From: Bacillus velezensis
Lineage (GTDB): Bacteria; Bacillota; Bacilli; Bacillales; Bacillaceae
Assembly (NCBI RefSeq): GCF_001461825.1
Contig: NZ_LLZC01000004.1
Span: 174,582 to 238,581 of the forward strand
Reading direction: 5' to 3'
Length of the DNA: 64,000 nt
How positions within the stretch are numbered: the first letter of the stretch is position 1; each line of letters starts with the position of its first letter. The position numbers and the translations under genes were made by a program. The notes under the pieces are model-generated. The model saw nothing but the letters and a program-made list of their open reading frames with translations, did no database searches and was not told the origin of the DNA. Positions 49,019-58,070 of this stretch are shown one piece after another.

Positions 49019-49480
49019 CTATCGTTTTAACTCCTCAAGTGTTTCTCTCCATCTCTTCAAGACATCTTCCGGTTCGTGGAGCTGGATGGCCGGTCCGGAT
49101 ATCAGATCCGCGTATTTCGCCCGATCTTCCTTGACGGTGATCACGCGGCAGCTGAACCGTTCCCGCTCGTGTTTCGCCTCTTTCAGCGGCGGAAGCGCCT
49201 CACATTCCAATGTGACGTAATATGCGGCTCCTCCGTGCCAGGCGATGAAAAGCGCTTGTCCCGAATGCAGCAGGCTGCTTACGGTCGTCGTGTTTTTCCA
49301 TAAGGCGAGCCGGAGATTTGTTCTGCTCACGGCCACGATTTCACCGGCGCTGATCATGGCCGCGTGCGGACGGCCTTCTTTTGTCACGGATTGGAGCACA
49401 AATGCGTCGTGCTGCTTTTTTTCAAGCTCCGTTCCGTCTAAAAGCGTGTAAAGCGCCTCCGGCAGCTGCTCCGTCAGCAT
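49019..49480 (-). CDS. yclD: Pyridoxamine 5'-phosphate oxidase-like protein YclD
   Basis: A 153-residue FMN-binding split-barrel protein with HAAMISAGEIVAVSRTNLRLALW and ALFIAWHGGAAYYVTLECEAL. The ATG overlaps the bsdD stop by one base (TAATG), and no strong ribosome site of its own is seen, so it is read with bsdBCD. Role in phenolic acid metabolism is unknown. Confidence 0.88.
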   Translation of the reverse strand: MLTEQLPEALYTLLDGTELEKKQHDAFVLQSVTKEGRPHAAMISAGEIVAVSRTNLRLALWKNTTTVSSLLHSGQALFIAWHGGAAYYVTLECEALPPLKEAKHERERFSCRVITVKEDRAKYADLISGPAIQLHEPEDVLKRWRETLEELKR

Positions 49481-49707
49481 TACGCTTTTCTTTCCGGAAC
49501 AGCGGGAACATGCGTGGCCGTCTCCGTTTCTTTCGGATCAATTTTAAATGCCGGGTTGAATGCCGCCGGATTCGTGATGCTTTCCGGTTCACAGGATCTC
49601 CATGTGAAAAAGCAGGTTTGGCATTGGTATATTTCCCAAGCGCCTTTGACCGGCGATTGGCTGATAGTTTCTCCTTTTTTCGATTCACAGCGCGGGCATG
49701 TTTTCAT
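49480..49707 (-). CDS. bsdD: Phenolic acid decarboxylase subunit BsdD
   Basis: A 75-residue protein with a zinc-ribbon pair CPRCESKKGE and CQTCFFTW. It is the small third part of the non-oxidative vanillate/4-hydroxybenzoate decarboxylase. GAGG seven bases before ATG 49707; the longer reading overlaps bsdC. Confidence 0.92.
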   Translation of the reverse strand: MKTCPRCESKKGETISQSPVKGAWEIYQCQTCFFTWRSCEPESITNPAAFNPAFKIDPKETETATHVPAVPERKA

Positions 49708-49724
49708 TGCAACCTCATCCTTTC

Positions 49725-51146
49725 TTATTGATTCATTAAGTCCATCAGTTTTTGTTCCCACTCTTTCGTTGTCAGCGGAGAATCAAGCGGCTGAGAATAA
49801 TGGCCTCTTGTTTCCGGCGCGACAGGCGTTGTGGCGTCAAGAATCATTTTGTGTGTCATCCCTGCCGGATCAGACCCCGGGTCAAGCGGAAGGACGGACA
49901 GGTCAGGAATGATGACTGCATCGTGTTTCGGATGCATTTTCGTTGAGAGCGCCCACATGACTTGCGGCAGGTTAAACGGATCGACATCCTCATCCACGAC
50001 AATGACCATTTTGCAGTAGCCGAGTCCGTGCGGCGTGGTCAGAGCGCGCATGCCGACCGCCTTGGCAAAGCCGCCGTAGCGCGTTTTCGTGGAAATAATG
50101 GCGATCAGCCCGTGCGTATACATCGCGTTCACGGCGACAATTTCGTTCGGATAAGCTTCCTTGAGCTGCTGGTAAAGCGGCACGCACGTATTAATGCCGA
50201 TCATATAATCGCACTCCGTCCACGGCATGCCTAAGTATAAATGTTCAAAAATCGGATTGTTTCTATGATATACCCGTTTGATTTTGATCACCGGCATGCT
50301 GCGGCCGCCTGAATAATGGCCCGTGAACTCACCGAAAGGTCCTTCGTATTCCCGTTCTCCCGCAAGGATCTCTCCTTCCAGAACGACTTCAGCGCCCCAA
50401 GGGATGTCTAAATCAGACAATTTAGATTTGACGATTCTGTAGGGCTCCCCTTGAATCGCGCCGGCCATTTCATACTCGGATTGATCGTATAACAGCGGAG
50501 TTGATGCAGCTGTCGTAATCACCGGCTCACAGCCGAGCGCGATCGTAACGGGAAGATTCACGCCGCGTTCTTCAGCTTGGCGAAGATGAATCGCAATATC
50601 ATGCTGAGGCACGGGCTGAATGCCGAGGCGGTCTTTTCCCTTTACCTGCATTCTGTAAATGCCGACATTCTGCTTGCCGAAATTGTCCGGATCTTCAAGA
50701 TCGCGGGAAATGACACACGCTTTATCCAAGTAATAGCCGCCGTCCCCCTGGTTGATTCTGAATAGCGGAAGGATGTCGAATAGATTGATATCTTCCATTA
50801 TTTCATTTTCATGAAACGGCGCGGTTTCTTCCCGTTTGACCGGCACCGGAAATGCATCGTACCGTTTGGCAAACTCAAAGAATTGTTCTTTTACAGGCGT
50901 ATCTTTCGGCATGCCGAGCATCATCGCGTGATTCGGCCACGAGCCGATGACATTCAGAGCCACCTGCGCATGGTGATGTCCGTAAATATTGTTAAACAAA
51001 AGCGCAGGGGTTTTATCCCCGAGATTGCTGGCTGCACGCGCGGCGGCACCCAGATCCGGCTCCGGTTTTACCTCTTCGTTGACTGTTAAGAGCTGCCCTT
51101 CTTTTTCAAGAGCGGCGAGAAATTCCCTAAAATCCTGATAGGCCAT
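49725..51146 (-). CDS. bsdC: Phenolic acid decarboxylase BsdC (UbiD family)
   Basis: A 473-residue UbiD-type decarboxylase, the catalytic subunit using prenylated FMN. Conserved stretches: YGHHHAQVALNVIGSWPNHAMMLG, and the catalytic-type Glu-rich segment EYEGPFGEFTGHYSGGR (around residue 273). Removes the carboxyl group from vanillate and 4-hydroxybenzoate. GGAGG precedes the ATG. Confidence 0.95.
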   Translation of the reverse strand: MAYQDFREFLAALEKEGQLLTVNEEVKPEPDLGAAARAASNLGDKTPALLFNNIYGHHHAQVALNVIGSWPNHAMMLGMPKDTPVKEQFFEFAKRYDAFPVPVKREETAPFHENEIMEDINLFDILPLFRINQGDGGYYLDKACVISRDLEDPDNFGKQNVGIYRMQVKGKDRLGIQPVPQHDIAIHLRQAEERGVNLPVTIALGCEPVITTAASTPLLYDQSEYEMAGAIQGEPYRIVKSKLSDLDIPWGAEVVLEGEILAGEREYEGPFGEFTGHYSGGRSMPVIKIKRVYHRNNPIFEHLYLGMPWTECDYMIGINTCVPLYQQLKEAYPNEIVAVNAMYTHGLIAIISTKTRYGGFAKAVGMRALTTPHGLGYCKMVIVVDEDVDPFNLPQVMWALSTKMHPKHDAVIIPDLSVLPLDPGSDPAGMTHKMILDATTPVAPETRGHYSQPLDSPLTTKEWEQKLMDLMNQ

Positions 51147-51148
51147 TA

Positions 51149-51727
51149 TCAGATTCCTCCTTTTTGTTTTTCAATTCCGTACCACCGTTTCGCTTCCGGC
51201 AGACGGATGCCGAACTGATCGAGCGTCCGGAACACAATATGATCTATCAATTCATCCATGTCAGCCGGCTTGTTATAAAATGCCGGCATCGGCGGAAGAA
51301 TGACGGAACCCATTTTTGTAAGCGCTAGCATATTTTCTAAATGGATTTGGCTGAGCGGCGTTTCTCTAGTCAGCAGCACAAGTTTTTTCCGCTCCTTCAG
51401 GATGACGTCAGCCGCCCTTGTCAGCAGATTGTCAGCCATTCCGGTGCGGATGCTTGCCAGTGATTTCATGCTGCACGGAGCGATGATCATCCCGTCCGTT
51501 TCAAACGAACCGCTTGAAATCGCCGCCGCCTGGTCTTTGTGAGAATACGTATAGGATGCGAGTTTCTCGACATCTTTTAACGTATAATCGGTTTCATGTG
51601 TAATGGTGACATTTGCCCAAGGAGACACGACAAGATGGGTTTCGATCTCCGCGGCTTTTAAATATTCTAAAAGCCTGATCCCGAATATGGCTCCCGTTGC
51701 CCCGGTCATTCCGATGACGAGCTTCAT
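51149..51727 (-). CDS. bsdB: Flavin prenyltransferase BsdB (UbiX family)
   Basis: A 192-residue UbiX-type enzyme making the prenylated FMN needed by BsdC. N-terminal MKLVIGMTGATGAIFGIRLL binds FMN; APCSMKSLASIRTGMADNLLTRAADV follows. Start 51727 after AAGGAGGGG. First gene of bsdBCD-yclD. Confidence 0.95.
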   Translation of the reverse strand: MKLVIGMTGATGAIFGIRLLEYLKAAEIETHLVVSPWANVTITHETDYTLKDVEKLASYTYSHKDQAAAISSGSFETDGMIIAPCSMKSLASIRTGMADNLLTRAADVILKERKKLVLLTRETPLSQIHLENMLALTKMGSVILPPMPAFYNKPADMDELIDHIVFRTLDQFGIRLPEAKRWYGIEKQKGGI

Positions 51728-51818
51728 ATTGACCCCTCCTTTACGCTTGAAATATGGTGTCAAAACCATCATACTCCTGATATATCCATATGAAAAATAT
51801 TCGTTAAATCTATGTATC

Positions 51819-51833
51819 ATACCTTAAAGGTAT
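51819..51833. promoter_or_regulatory. Palindrome between bsdA and bsdB
   Basis: ATACCTT-A-AAGGTAT is a perfect 15-base palindrome 21 bases before bsdA. It contains a T-N11-A core as expected for a LysR-type (BsdA) site. Confidence 0.65.
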
Positions 51834-51854
51834 AAAAGAAAGGAGCGCGTTCTC

Positions 51855-52727
51855 ATGGATATCCGGCAATTGCGTTATTTCATCACCATTGCCCAAGAGC
51901 AGAAAATCACGACGGCCGCCAAAAAGCTTCATATGGCACAGCCGCCTTTAAGCAGACAGCTGAAACAGCTCGAAGAAGAATTGGGCGTCATTCTGTTTGA
52001 CCGCAATAAAAAGAAACAAATGACCCTTACATATGAAGGAAATGTCTTTTTGAAAAGAGCGAAAGAGATTCTTCATAAGTTTGAGGATGCCATTATCGAG
52101 GTACAAGAGCTGAAGGAGGAGGTGGCCGGGACACTTGCCGTCGGGTCAACCATTTACTGCGCAGCGCTCATGCTTGAGAAAGTGTCACAGATGAAAGAGC
52201 GGTTTCCGCATCTCACCTTTAACATTTGGGAAGATGAACCCGTCTCACTGCTTGAGCTTCTGGAAACCCGGCAGATTGACGCCGCCGTGACCACCACCTT
52301 GATTAAAAACGACGGCATTGAATCGAAGGAGCTTGAAGACATTCCGTGTGTATTGGTGCTGTCCGAGCATTCAAAACGACTGTGCGGTGAAACGATTAAA
52401 CTGAATGACATCGCCTCTTTGCCTCTGATCCTTTTGCGTACCGTCAATGGAAGAGGTGTGTATGACCAAGTCCTCCAAGTTTGTGAACAGTACGGTCTCG
52501 ACCTTCAGGTTGTCTGTGAATGTCATGACTCCGCGACGCTTTTGAGCCTCGTATCGTCAGGGTTCGGCGCCACGATTCTGCCTTTGACGATGATTCCCGT
52601 CCATATGCGCTCGCATGTCAAAACGGTTATCATCGAAGACAACCCGTTTGTCATGACACCGGCCGTCATCTGGAGGAAAGACAGCTACCTGCCGAAGCCT
52701 GTCAGACAGTTTTTGGAATTATTTTGA
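51855..52727 (+). CDS. bsdA: LysR-family regulator BsdA
   Basis: A 290-residue LysR protein: N-terminal helix-turn-helix (ITTAAKKLHMAQPPLSRQLKQLEEELG) and a C-terminal effector domain. In B. subtilis it activates bsdBCD in response to salicylic or other phenolic acids. Divergent from bsdB. AAAGGAG before the ATG. Confidence 0.94.
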   Translation: MDIRQLRYFITIAQEQKITTAAKKLHMAQPPLSRQLKQLEEELGVILFDRNKKKQMTLTYEGNVFLKRAKEILHKFEDAIIEVQELKEEVAGTLAVGSTIYCAALMLEKVSQMKERFPHLTFNIWEDEPVSLLELLETRQIDAAVTTTLIKNDGIESKELEDIPCVLVLSEHSKRLCGETIKLNDIASLPLILLRTVNGRGVYDQVLQVCEQYGLDLQVVCECHDSATLLSLVSSGFGATILPLTMIPVHMRSHVKTVIIEDNPFVMTPAVIWRKDSYLPKPVRQFLELF

Positions 52728-52768
52728 TCTCAGAACACGAAGAATTCCCGCTTATGAAAACCAATTAC

Positions 52769-52796
52769 TTGACTCATACTAAAAAAAAGTTATCCT
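52769..52796 (+). promoter_or_regulatory. Possible tcyABC promoter
   Basis: TTGACT (52769–52774), 16 bases, TATCCT (52791–52796). A modest sigma-A match in the 129-base gap before tcyA. Confidence 0.35.
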
Positions 52797-52856
52797 TTAC
52801 AATTGGGAGCTATTTTTTCTCAATAAAACTACTCAGAAAAGTGGGGAATAAAGAAG

Positions 52857-53654
52857 ATGAAAAAAGCATTATTCGCTTTGTTCATGATGGTCAGCATCGC
52901 GGTGCTTGCAGCCTGCGGAAACTCACAGGACAGCGGATCTAAGTCAAAAGACGGCGATCTTTGGGCTTCTGTCAAGAAAAAAGGCGTACTGACCGTCGGC
53001 ACAGAAGGAACGTACGAACCGTTTACCTTCCATGATAAAAAGAGTGACAAACTGACCGGATATGATGTTGAAGTGATTCAAGAAGTCGCGAAACGCCTCG
53101 GTCTGAAAGCTGACTTCAAAGAAACGCAATGGGACAGCATGTTTGCCGGATTAAACGCGAAACGGTTTGACGTCGTCGCCAACCAAGTCGGCAAAACAGG
53201 CCGTGAAAACCAATATGATTTTTCTGATAAATACACAACGTCAAATGCAGTCGTCGTGACGAAAAAAGACAGCACGATTGCGAAAGAGGCTGATGTCAAA
53301 GGAAAAACAGCGGCTCAGTCATTAACAAGCAATTACAATAAATTAGCGAAAGAAGCCGGCGCGAAAATTGAAGGCGTTGAAGGCATGGCTCAATCCCTTC
53401 AGCTCATTCAGCAGGGCCGCGCTGATCTGACTTACAACGATAAGCTTGCCGTACTGAACTACTTAAAAACGTCCGGCAATAAAAACGTGAAAATCGCGTT
53501 TGAAGCAGGCCAGCCGCAGCAGACGTATTTCGCATTCCGAAAAGGAAGCGGCGAACTTGTGACTCACGTCAACAAAGCGTTAAAAGAAATGAAAGAGGAC
53601 GGGACTCTTTCTAAAATAGCGAAAAAATGGTTCGGCGAAGATGTTTCTAAGTAA
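52857..53654 (+). CDS. tcyA: Cystine-binding lipoprotein TcyA
   Basis: A 265-residue substrate-binding lipoprotein with lipobox LAAC near residue 20 and a family 3 solute-binding fold (GTYEPFTFHDKKSDKLTGYDVEV). Binds cystine for the TcyBC transporter. Its end overlaps the tcyB start by 14 bases. Confidence 0.95.
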   Translation: MKKALFALFMMVSIAVLAACGNSQDSGSKSKDGDLWASVKKKGVLTVGTEGTYEPFTFHDKKSDKLTGYDVEVIQEVAKRLGLKADFKETQWDSMFAGLNAKRFDVVANQVGKTGRENQYDFSDKYTTSNAVVVTKKDSTIAKEADVKGKTAAQSLTSNYNKLAKEAGAKIEGVEGMAQSLQLIQQGRADLTYNDKLAVLNYLKTSGNKNVKIAFEAGQPQQTYFAFRKGSGELVTHVNKALKEMKEDGTLSKIAKKWFGEDVSK

Positions 53655-54345
53655 CATGCCGGAACCCGTGATTGCAACAGCCATTCCATGGGATTTGGTG
53701 CAGCAGTCATTCTGGCCGATTCTTTCCGGGGGAATCTATTACTCGATCCCCCTTACCATTCTTTCCTTTATTTTCGGAATGATCATCGCGCTGATTACGG
53801 CGCTCGCCAGAATGTCAAATATGAAACCATTGAGATGGGTGTTCAGCGTATACGTATCAGCGGTGCGCGGCACTCCTCTTCTCGTTCAATTGTTCATCAT
53901 TTTTTATCTGTTCCCGACATTTAATATTACGCTGGACCCTTTCCCAAGCGCAGTCATCGCGTTTTCATTAAACGTGGGCGCCTACGCTTCTGAAATCATC
54001 CGGGCATCTATTTCATCCGTGCCGAAAGGGCAATGGGAAGCCGGTTATACGATCGGCATGACCTATCGCAAGACATTGTTCCGCGTGATCCTGCCGCAGG
54101 CGTTTCGCGTGTCCATTCCGCCTTTATCAAATACATTTATCAGCCTGATCAAGGATACATCTCTCGCGTCACAGATTCTCGTCGCGGAGCTGTTCAGAAA
54201 AGCGCAGGAAATCGGCGCGCAAAACCTTGATCAAATCTTGGTCATCTATATTGAAGCCGCCTTTATTTATTGGATCATCTGCTTCTTGCTGTCAATCGTA
54301 CAGCATGTGATCGAACGGCGTCTCGACCGTTATGTGGCCAAATAA
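53641..54345 (+). CDS. tcyB: Cystine ABC transporter permease TcyB
   Basis: A 234-residue permease of the HisM type with the contact loop WEAGYTIGMTYRKTLFRVIL. Start 53641 (MFLSNMPEP) matches the B. subtilis start and overlaps tcyA. Confidence 0.95.
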   Translation: MFLSNMPEPVIATAIPWDLVQQSFWPILSGGIYYSIPLTILSFIFGMIIALITALARMSNMKPLRWVFSVYVSAVRGTPLLVQLFIIFYLFPTFNITLDPFPSAVIAFSLNVGAYASEIIRASISSVPKGQWEAGYTIGMTYRKTLFRVILPQAFRVSIPPLSNTFISLIKDTSLASQILVAELFRKAQEIGAQNLDQILVIYIEAAFIYWIICFLLSIVQHVIERRLDRYVAK

Positions 54346-54357
54346 GGAGGTTTCGAT

Positions 54358-55101
54358 ATGCTTTCCGTCAAAGGATTAAATAAATCATTCGGACAGAATG
54401 AAATTTTAAAAAAGATAGATATGGAGATAGAAAAAGGGAAAGTCATCGCCATTCTGGGGCCGTCCGGTTCAGGAAAAACGACGCTTCTGCGCTGTCTGAA
54501 CGCGCTTGAGATCCCCAATCGCGGCGAGCTGGCATTCTCAGATTTTTCAATAGATTTCTCCAAAAAAGTGAAGCAGGCTGATATTCTCCGCCTCCGCCGC
54601 AAATCAGGCATGGTCTTTCAGGCGTATCATCTGTTTCCTCACCGCACGGCGCTTGAAAACGTCATGGAAGGACCCGTTCAAGTGCAAAAGCGCGACAAGG
54701 AGCAAGTCAGAAAAGAAGCGATGGAGCTTCTGGAAAAAGTCGGACTGAAAGACAAAATGGATTTATATCCGTTCCAGCTTTCCGGCGGTCAGCAGCAGCG
54801 GGTCGGCATCGCCCGCGCGCTTGCGATTCAGCCCGAGCTGATGCTGTTTGACGAACCGACATCAGCGCTTGATCCGGAGCTGGTCGGCGAGGTGCTCAAA
54901 GTGATTAAGGATCTGGCGAACGAAGGCTGGACGATGGTTGTCGTCACGCATGAAATCAAATTCGCGCAGGAAGTGGCCGATGAAGTCATCTTCATTGACG
55001 GCGGCGTCATTGTGGAACAAGGACCGCCGGCCCACATTTTTTCCGCGCCGAAAGAAGAACGCACGCAGCGGTTTTTAAATCGTATACTGAATCCTTTGTA
55101 G
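54358..55101 (+). CDS. tcyC: Cystine ABC transporter ATPase TcyC
   Basis: A 247-residue ATPase: Walker [10 protein letters not shown], signature [15 protein letters not shown], Walker [15 protein letters not shown]. Twelve bases after tcyB with AAGGAGG. Completes the cystine importer. Confidence 0.95.
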   Translation: MLSVKGLNKSFGQNEILKKIDMEIEKGKVIAILGPSGSGKTTLLRCLNALEIPNRGELAFSDFSIDFSKKVKQADILRLRRKSGMVFQAYHLFPHRTALENVMEGPVQVQKRDKEQVRKEAMELLEKVGLKDKMDLYPFQLSGGQQQRVGIARALAIQPELMLFDEPTSALDPELVGEVLKVIKDLANEGWTMVVVTHEIKFAQEVADEVIFIDGGVIVEQGPPAHIFSAPKEERTQRFLNRILNPL

Positions 55102-55108
55102 GAGCGGG

Positions 55109-55147
55109 AGAAGAAGCGAAACACTGATTTCGCTTCTTCTTTTTTTT
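55109..55147 (+). terminator. Terminator after tcyC
   Basis: AGAAGAAGCGAAA pairs with TTTCGCTTCTTCT followed by TTTTTTT. Confidence 0.92.
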
Positions 55148-55200
55148 GGCGGTTATGCTACAATGACAATTAATGAAATTTTATGAAAGAAGGGACCTCT

Positions 55201-55830
55201 TTGAAGCGGGAATTCTTGATGCGCTGGACGTTTTATTTTGCCGGTCTGTTGATTTTGTCTTTCGGGGTATCGTTAACCATTAAAGGAAAAGCTCTCGGCA
55301 TCAGCCCTTGGGATGCCTTTCATTATGGGCTTTTTCAGCATTTCGGGCTTTCTGTCGGACAATGGTCCATCGTGGTCGGCGCGGTCATCGTCGCTTTAAC
55401 CTGCCTGTTCACGAGGACGCTCCCGAAAATCGGTGCTATCTTAAACATGGTGCTGATGGGAATGTTTATTGATTTCTTTTCGTTTCTGCTTCCTGAGGCG
55501 CACGCTTTTTCCTTAGCGGCCGTGTTCTTTTCTATCGGATTGCTGCTGATCGGCTGCGGCGTCGGTATTTACGTATCAGCAGGGCTCGGCGCGGGCCCCC
55601 GGGACTCTCTGATGATGCTGATATCTGAAAAAACGGGCTGGAACGTACAATGGGTGCGGAACGGCATTGAGCTGACGATTCTTGCCGCAGCCTGGATGAT
55701 GGGCGGACCGATCGGCGCCGGAACCATTATTACGGCTGTTTTGACGGGGCTGATTCTGCGTTTTTCTTTGCCGCAGTCCTCTAAACTGTTAACATACGCG
55801 ATCTCCGGGCGGGCAACGTCCGTTCATTAA
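55201..55830 (+). CDS. yczE: Integral membrane protein YczE
   Basis: A 209-residue membrane protein with about five hydrophobic helices (YitT/YczE family), e.g. GLLILSFGVSLTIKGKALGISPWDAF. The start is most likely TTG 55201, after GAAGGG; the in-frame ATG 55183 has no ribosome site. Next to sfp as in B. subtilis. Reported in relatives to influence lipopeptide or polyketide production; mechanism not known. Confidence 0.88.
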   Translation: MKREFLMRWTFYFAGLLILSFGVSLTIKGKALGISPWDAFHYGLFQHFGLSVGQWSIVVGAVIVALTCLFTRTLPKIGAILNMVLMGMFIDFFSFLLPEAHAFSLAAVFFSIGLLLIGCGVGIYVSAGLGAGPRDSLMMLISEKTGWNVQWVRNGIELTILAAAWMMGGPIGAGTIITAVLTGLILRFSLPQSSKLLTYAISGRATSVH

Positions 55831-55928
55831 AAACAAAGCCGAAACGGTTTTGTTTTTTTATTTTCGGACAGCTTTCGTCTGATATGATAGGATGGTTTTG
55901 ACAATATTTTCAGACGGAGGATCTGGAC

Positions 55929-56603
55929 ATGAAGATTTACGGAGTATATATGGACCGCCCGCTTTCTGCAGGGGAAGAGGATCGGATGATGGCGGCCGTG
56001 TCCGCCGAAAAGCGGGAAAAATGCCGGCGCTTTTACCATAAGGAGGATGCTCACCGCACCTTGATCGGCGACATGCTGATCCGCACCGCTGCGGCGAAGG
56101 CTTACGGACTTGATCCGGCCGGGATTTCATTCAGCGTCCAGGAATACGGAAAGCCGTACATCCCCGCGCTTCCGGACATGCACTTTAACATTTCCCACTC
56201 TGGGCGCTGGATCGTGTGTGCCGTTGATTCAAAACCGATCGGCATTGATATTGAAAAAATGAAGCCCGGCACGATTGATATCGCCAAACGGTTTTTTTCA
56301 CCGACGGAATACAGTGATCTGCAAGCGAAACACCCCGATCAGCAGACCGATTATTTTTACCACCTGTGGTCGATGAAAGAAAGCTTTATCAAGCAGGCCG
56401 GAAAAGGGCTTTCCCTGCCGCTTGATTCATTCAGCGTCCGCCTTAAAGACGACGGCCATGTGTCCATTGAGCTCCCGGACGGACATGAACCTTGTTTCAT
56501 CCGCACATATGAGGCGGACGAGGAGTATAAGCTGGCCGTTTGTGCGGCGCATCCCGATTTTTGTGACGGGATTGAGATGAAAACGTATGAAGAGCTGCTG
56601 TAA
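55929..56603 (+). CDS. sfp: 4'-phosphopantetheinyl transferase Sfp, full length
   Basis: A 224-residue enzyme that loads phosphopantetheine from CoA onto carrier domains of surfactin and other synthetases. Metal-binding residues Asp107, Glu109 (IGIDIEKMKPG) and Glu151 (WSMKESFIKQAGKG) are all present. The frame is open to the end, unlike the frameshifted sfp of laboratory B. subtilis 168. CGGAGG lies nine bases before the ATG. It makes this strain competent for lipopeptide activation. Confidence 0.97.
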   Translation: MKIYGVYMDRPLSAGEEDRMMAAVSAEKREKCRRFYHKEDAHRTLIGDMLIRTAAAKAYGLDPAGISFSVQEYGKPYIPALPDMHFNISHSGRWIVCAVDSKPIGIDIEKMKPGTIDIAKRFFSPTEYSDLQAKHPDQQTDYFYHLWSMKESFIKQAGKGLSLPLDSFSVRLKDDGHVSIELPDGHEPCFIRTYEADEEYKLAVCAAHPDFCDGIEMKTYEELL

Positions 56604-56609
56604 GCATAG

Positions 56610-56636
56610 AAAAAGGAGGGTGTCCCCCTCCTTATT
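56610..56636. terminator. Hairpin between sfp and aminotransferase
   Basis: AAGGAGGG-tgt-CCCCCTCCTT forms a short strong stem between convergent genes, with a poor T-run. Confidence 0.65.
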
Positions 56637-56638
56637 TG

Positions 56639-57949
56639 TCAGCCTGATATTTCCGCCTGTTTCTGCAGCTGCTTTGCTTCTTGATAAATTTCTTCGAACA
56701 GATCCGCGATGTGTTCTTCTTCAACACATGAAAATGCGATTCGCAAATCGGTTTCATTAATGGATATCGTTCCGATTCCTCTCTTTTCAAGCAACGACAC
56801 TCTCAATTCGCCGGCGTTTATGTCTTTCAGCCGGACACACATGAAATAGCCCGAGTTAAACGGATAAGGCGTCCATACGTCTTCATAATGCTTGTTTTCT
56901 GCAAGAACGGCTTTCACTTTGTCAGCCCGTTTTTTCATGATGTTATATTTCAGCGATTTTTCTTTCTCGTATTCCGGTGACTGCATCGCCCGAAGCATGA
57001 ATGTTTGGGACGGGTGCGGGGCGCTTGAAATCGTTCCCCTGATAATCCCTTTTGTTTTTTCCTCGAGCACGCGCAGCGCTTTTTCGCTTTTTGTGCTGTA
57101 CGTAATAAAACCGACGCGGAATCCCCATGCGTAATTTTCCTTCGTCGCGCCGTCTATTTTCACGCAAAGCACCCGGTCGTGCACTTGGGCGAGTTTGCTG
57201 AAGATGGATTCCTGAATGGCCGTTTCATCGTAAAACAGATTGTAATACGCATCATCTACGAGCACGACAATCTCTTTGCCGGCCTCCGCCGCCTCCAGAA
57301 TCACGCTGACGATTTCTGACGCTTCCTCTTCCCCCGGCGTATAGCCTGTCGGATTATTCGGGAAATTCAGCACAACAATCGCCTTTTCTTTCTGCTTTTT
57401 CAGCAGCTCGGACAGCCCCGCCGCATTAAAACGCCCATCCTGCTGAAAAAGCGGGTACGTCTCAATGGATGCCTTGCGCCGGACACCGAAAATGAAATTG
57501 TAATTTCCCCAATATTTATCAGGCAGAAGCAGCGCATCCCCTTCATTGACGAACAAGTCGGCGGCAATGCTCAGCCCGTGTGTTAAAGCGTTTGTCACGA
57601 TCGGCGTGCTGATGTCTTTGCCGGCTAATGAAGGATTTTCGAGACGCATTTTTTTCAGCCATTCCTGTCTGAGCGGCTCTTTTCCCTGCGGCGGAGCATA
57701 ATCGTAGATATCATCGGGGTTATAGGCGGACAGTGTCTCTTGAATATGGGAAAAGTGCATGGACTCGCCTTGTGAGGTGGCAATCCCGATCGTGGCATTA
57801 TACTTTCCGGCCTTGGCTTTCGCTTCCGCCGATTGTGTCAGCACCCCTTTCGGATAAAACAACTCTCTGCCCAAATCAGAAAGCATATGAAGCACGTGCG
57901 GGTTTTCTTCAGATAATGTTCTGTTCAGCTCTTTTGCTGCATCATTCAT
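56639..57949 (-). CDS. PLP-dependent class I/II aminotransferase
   Basis: A 436-residue fold-type I aminotransferase. Visible marks are NALTHGLSIAADLFVNEGD, NFPNNPTGYTPGEEE, VVLVDDAYYNLFYDE and the likely PLP Lys in DGATKENYAWGFRVG, followed by the phosphate-binding Arg. Substrate unknown. It follows the srfA operon on the same strand, about 120 bases past srfAD and beyond a terminator, where B. subtilis has ycxABCD. Start 57949 follows GAAGGG; the six-codon extension lacks support. It could supply or remove amino acids for lipopeptide synthesis, but nothing in the sequence shows this. Confidence 0.9.
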   Translation of the reverse strand: MNDAAKELNRTLSEENPHVLHMLSDLGRELFYPKGVLTQSAEAKAKAGKYNATIGIATSQGESMHFSHIQETLSAYNPDDIYDYAPPQGKEPLRQEWLKKMRLENPSLAGKDISTPIVTNALTHGLSIAADLFVNEGDALLLPDKYWGNYNFIFGVRRKASIETYPLFQQDGRFNAAGLSELLKKQKEKAIVVLNFPNNPTGYTPGEEEASEIVSVILEAAEAGKEIVVLVDDAYYNLFYDETAIQESIFSKLAQVHDRVLCVKIDGATKENYAWGFRVGFITYSTKSEKALRVLEEKTKGIIRGTISSAPHPSQTFMLRAMQSPEYEKEKSLKYNIMKKRADKVKAVLAENKHYEDVWTPYPFNSGYFMCVRLKDINAGELRVSLLEKRGIGTISINETDLRIAFSCVEEEHIADLFEEIYQEAKQLQKQAEISG

Positions 57950-58035
57950 GTACGACAATCCCTTCAAAATTATATTCCATCAAATCATAACATAAAATTT
58001 TTGATAAATGAGAAAACTCACGGGCGGATTTTGTT

Positions 58036-58064
58036 ACAAAAAACAGACAGCGAATGCTGTCTGT
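58036..58064 (-). terminator. Terminator of the srfA operon
   Basis: ACAGACAGC-attc-GCTGTCTGT followed by TTTTTTG on the minus strand, right after srfAD. Confidence 0.92.
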
Positions 58065-58070
58065 CATATC

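Noticed and set aside
52728..52856. Possible S-box or T-box leader ahead of tcyABC
   Set aside because: The gap is only 129 bases and shows no conserved leader motif or terminator.
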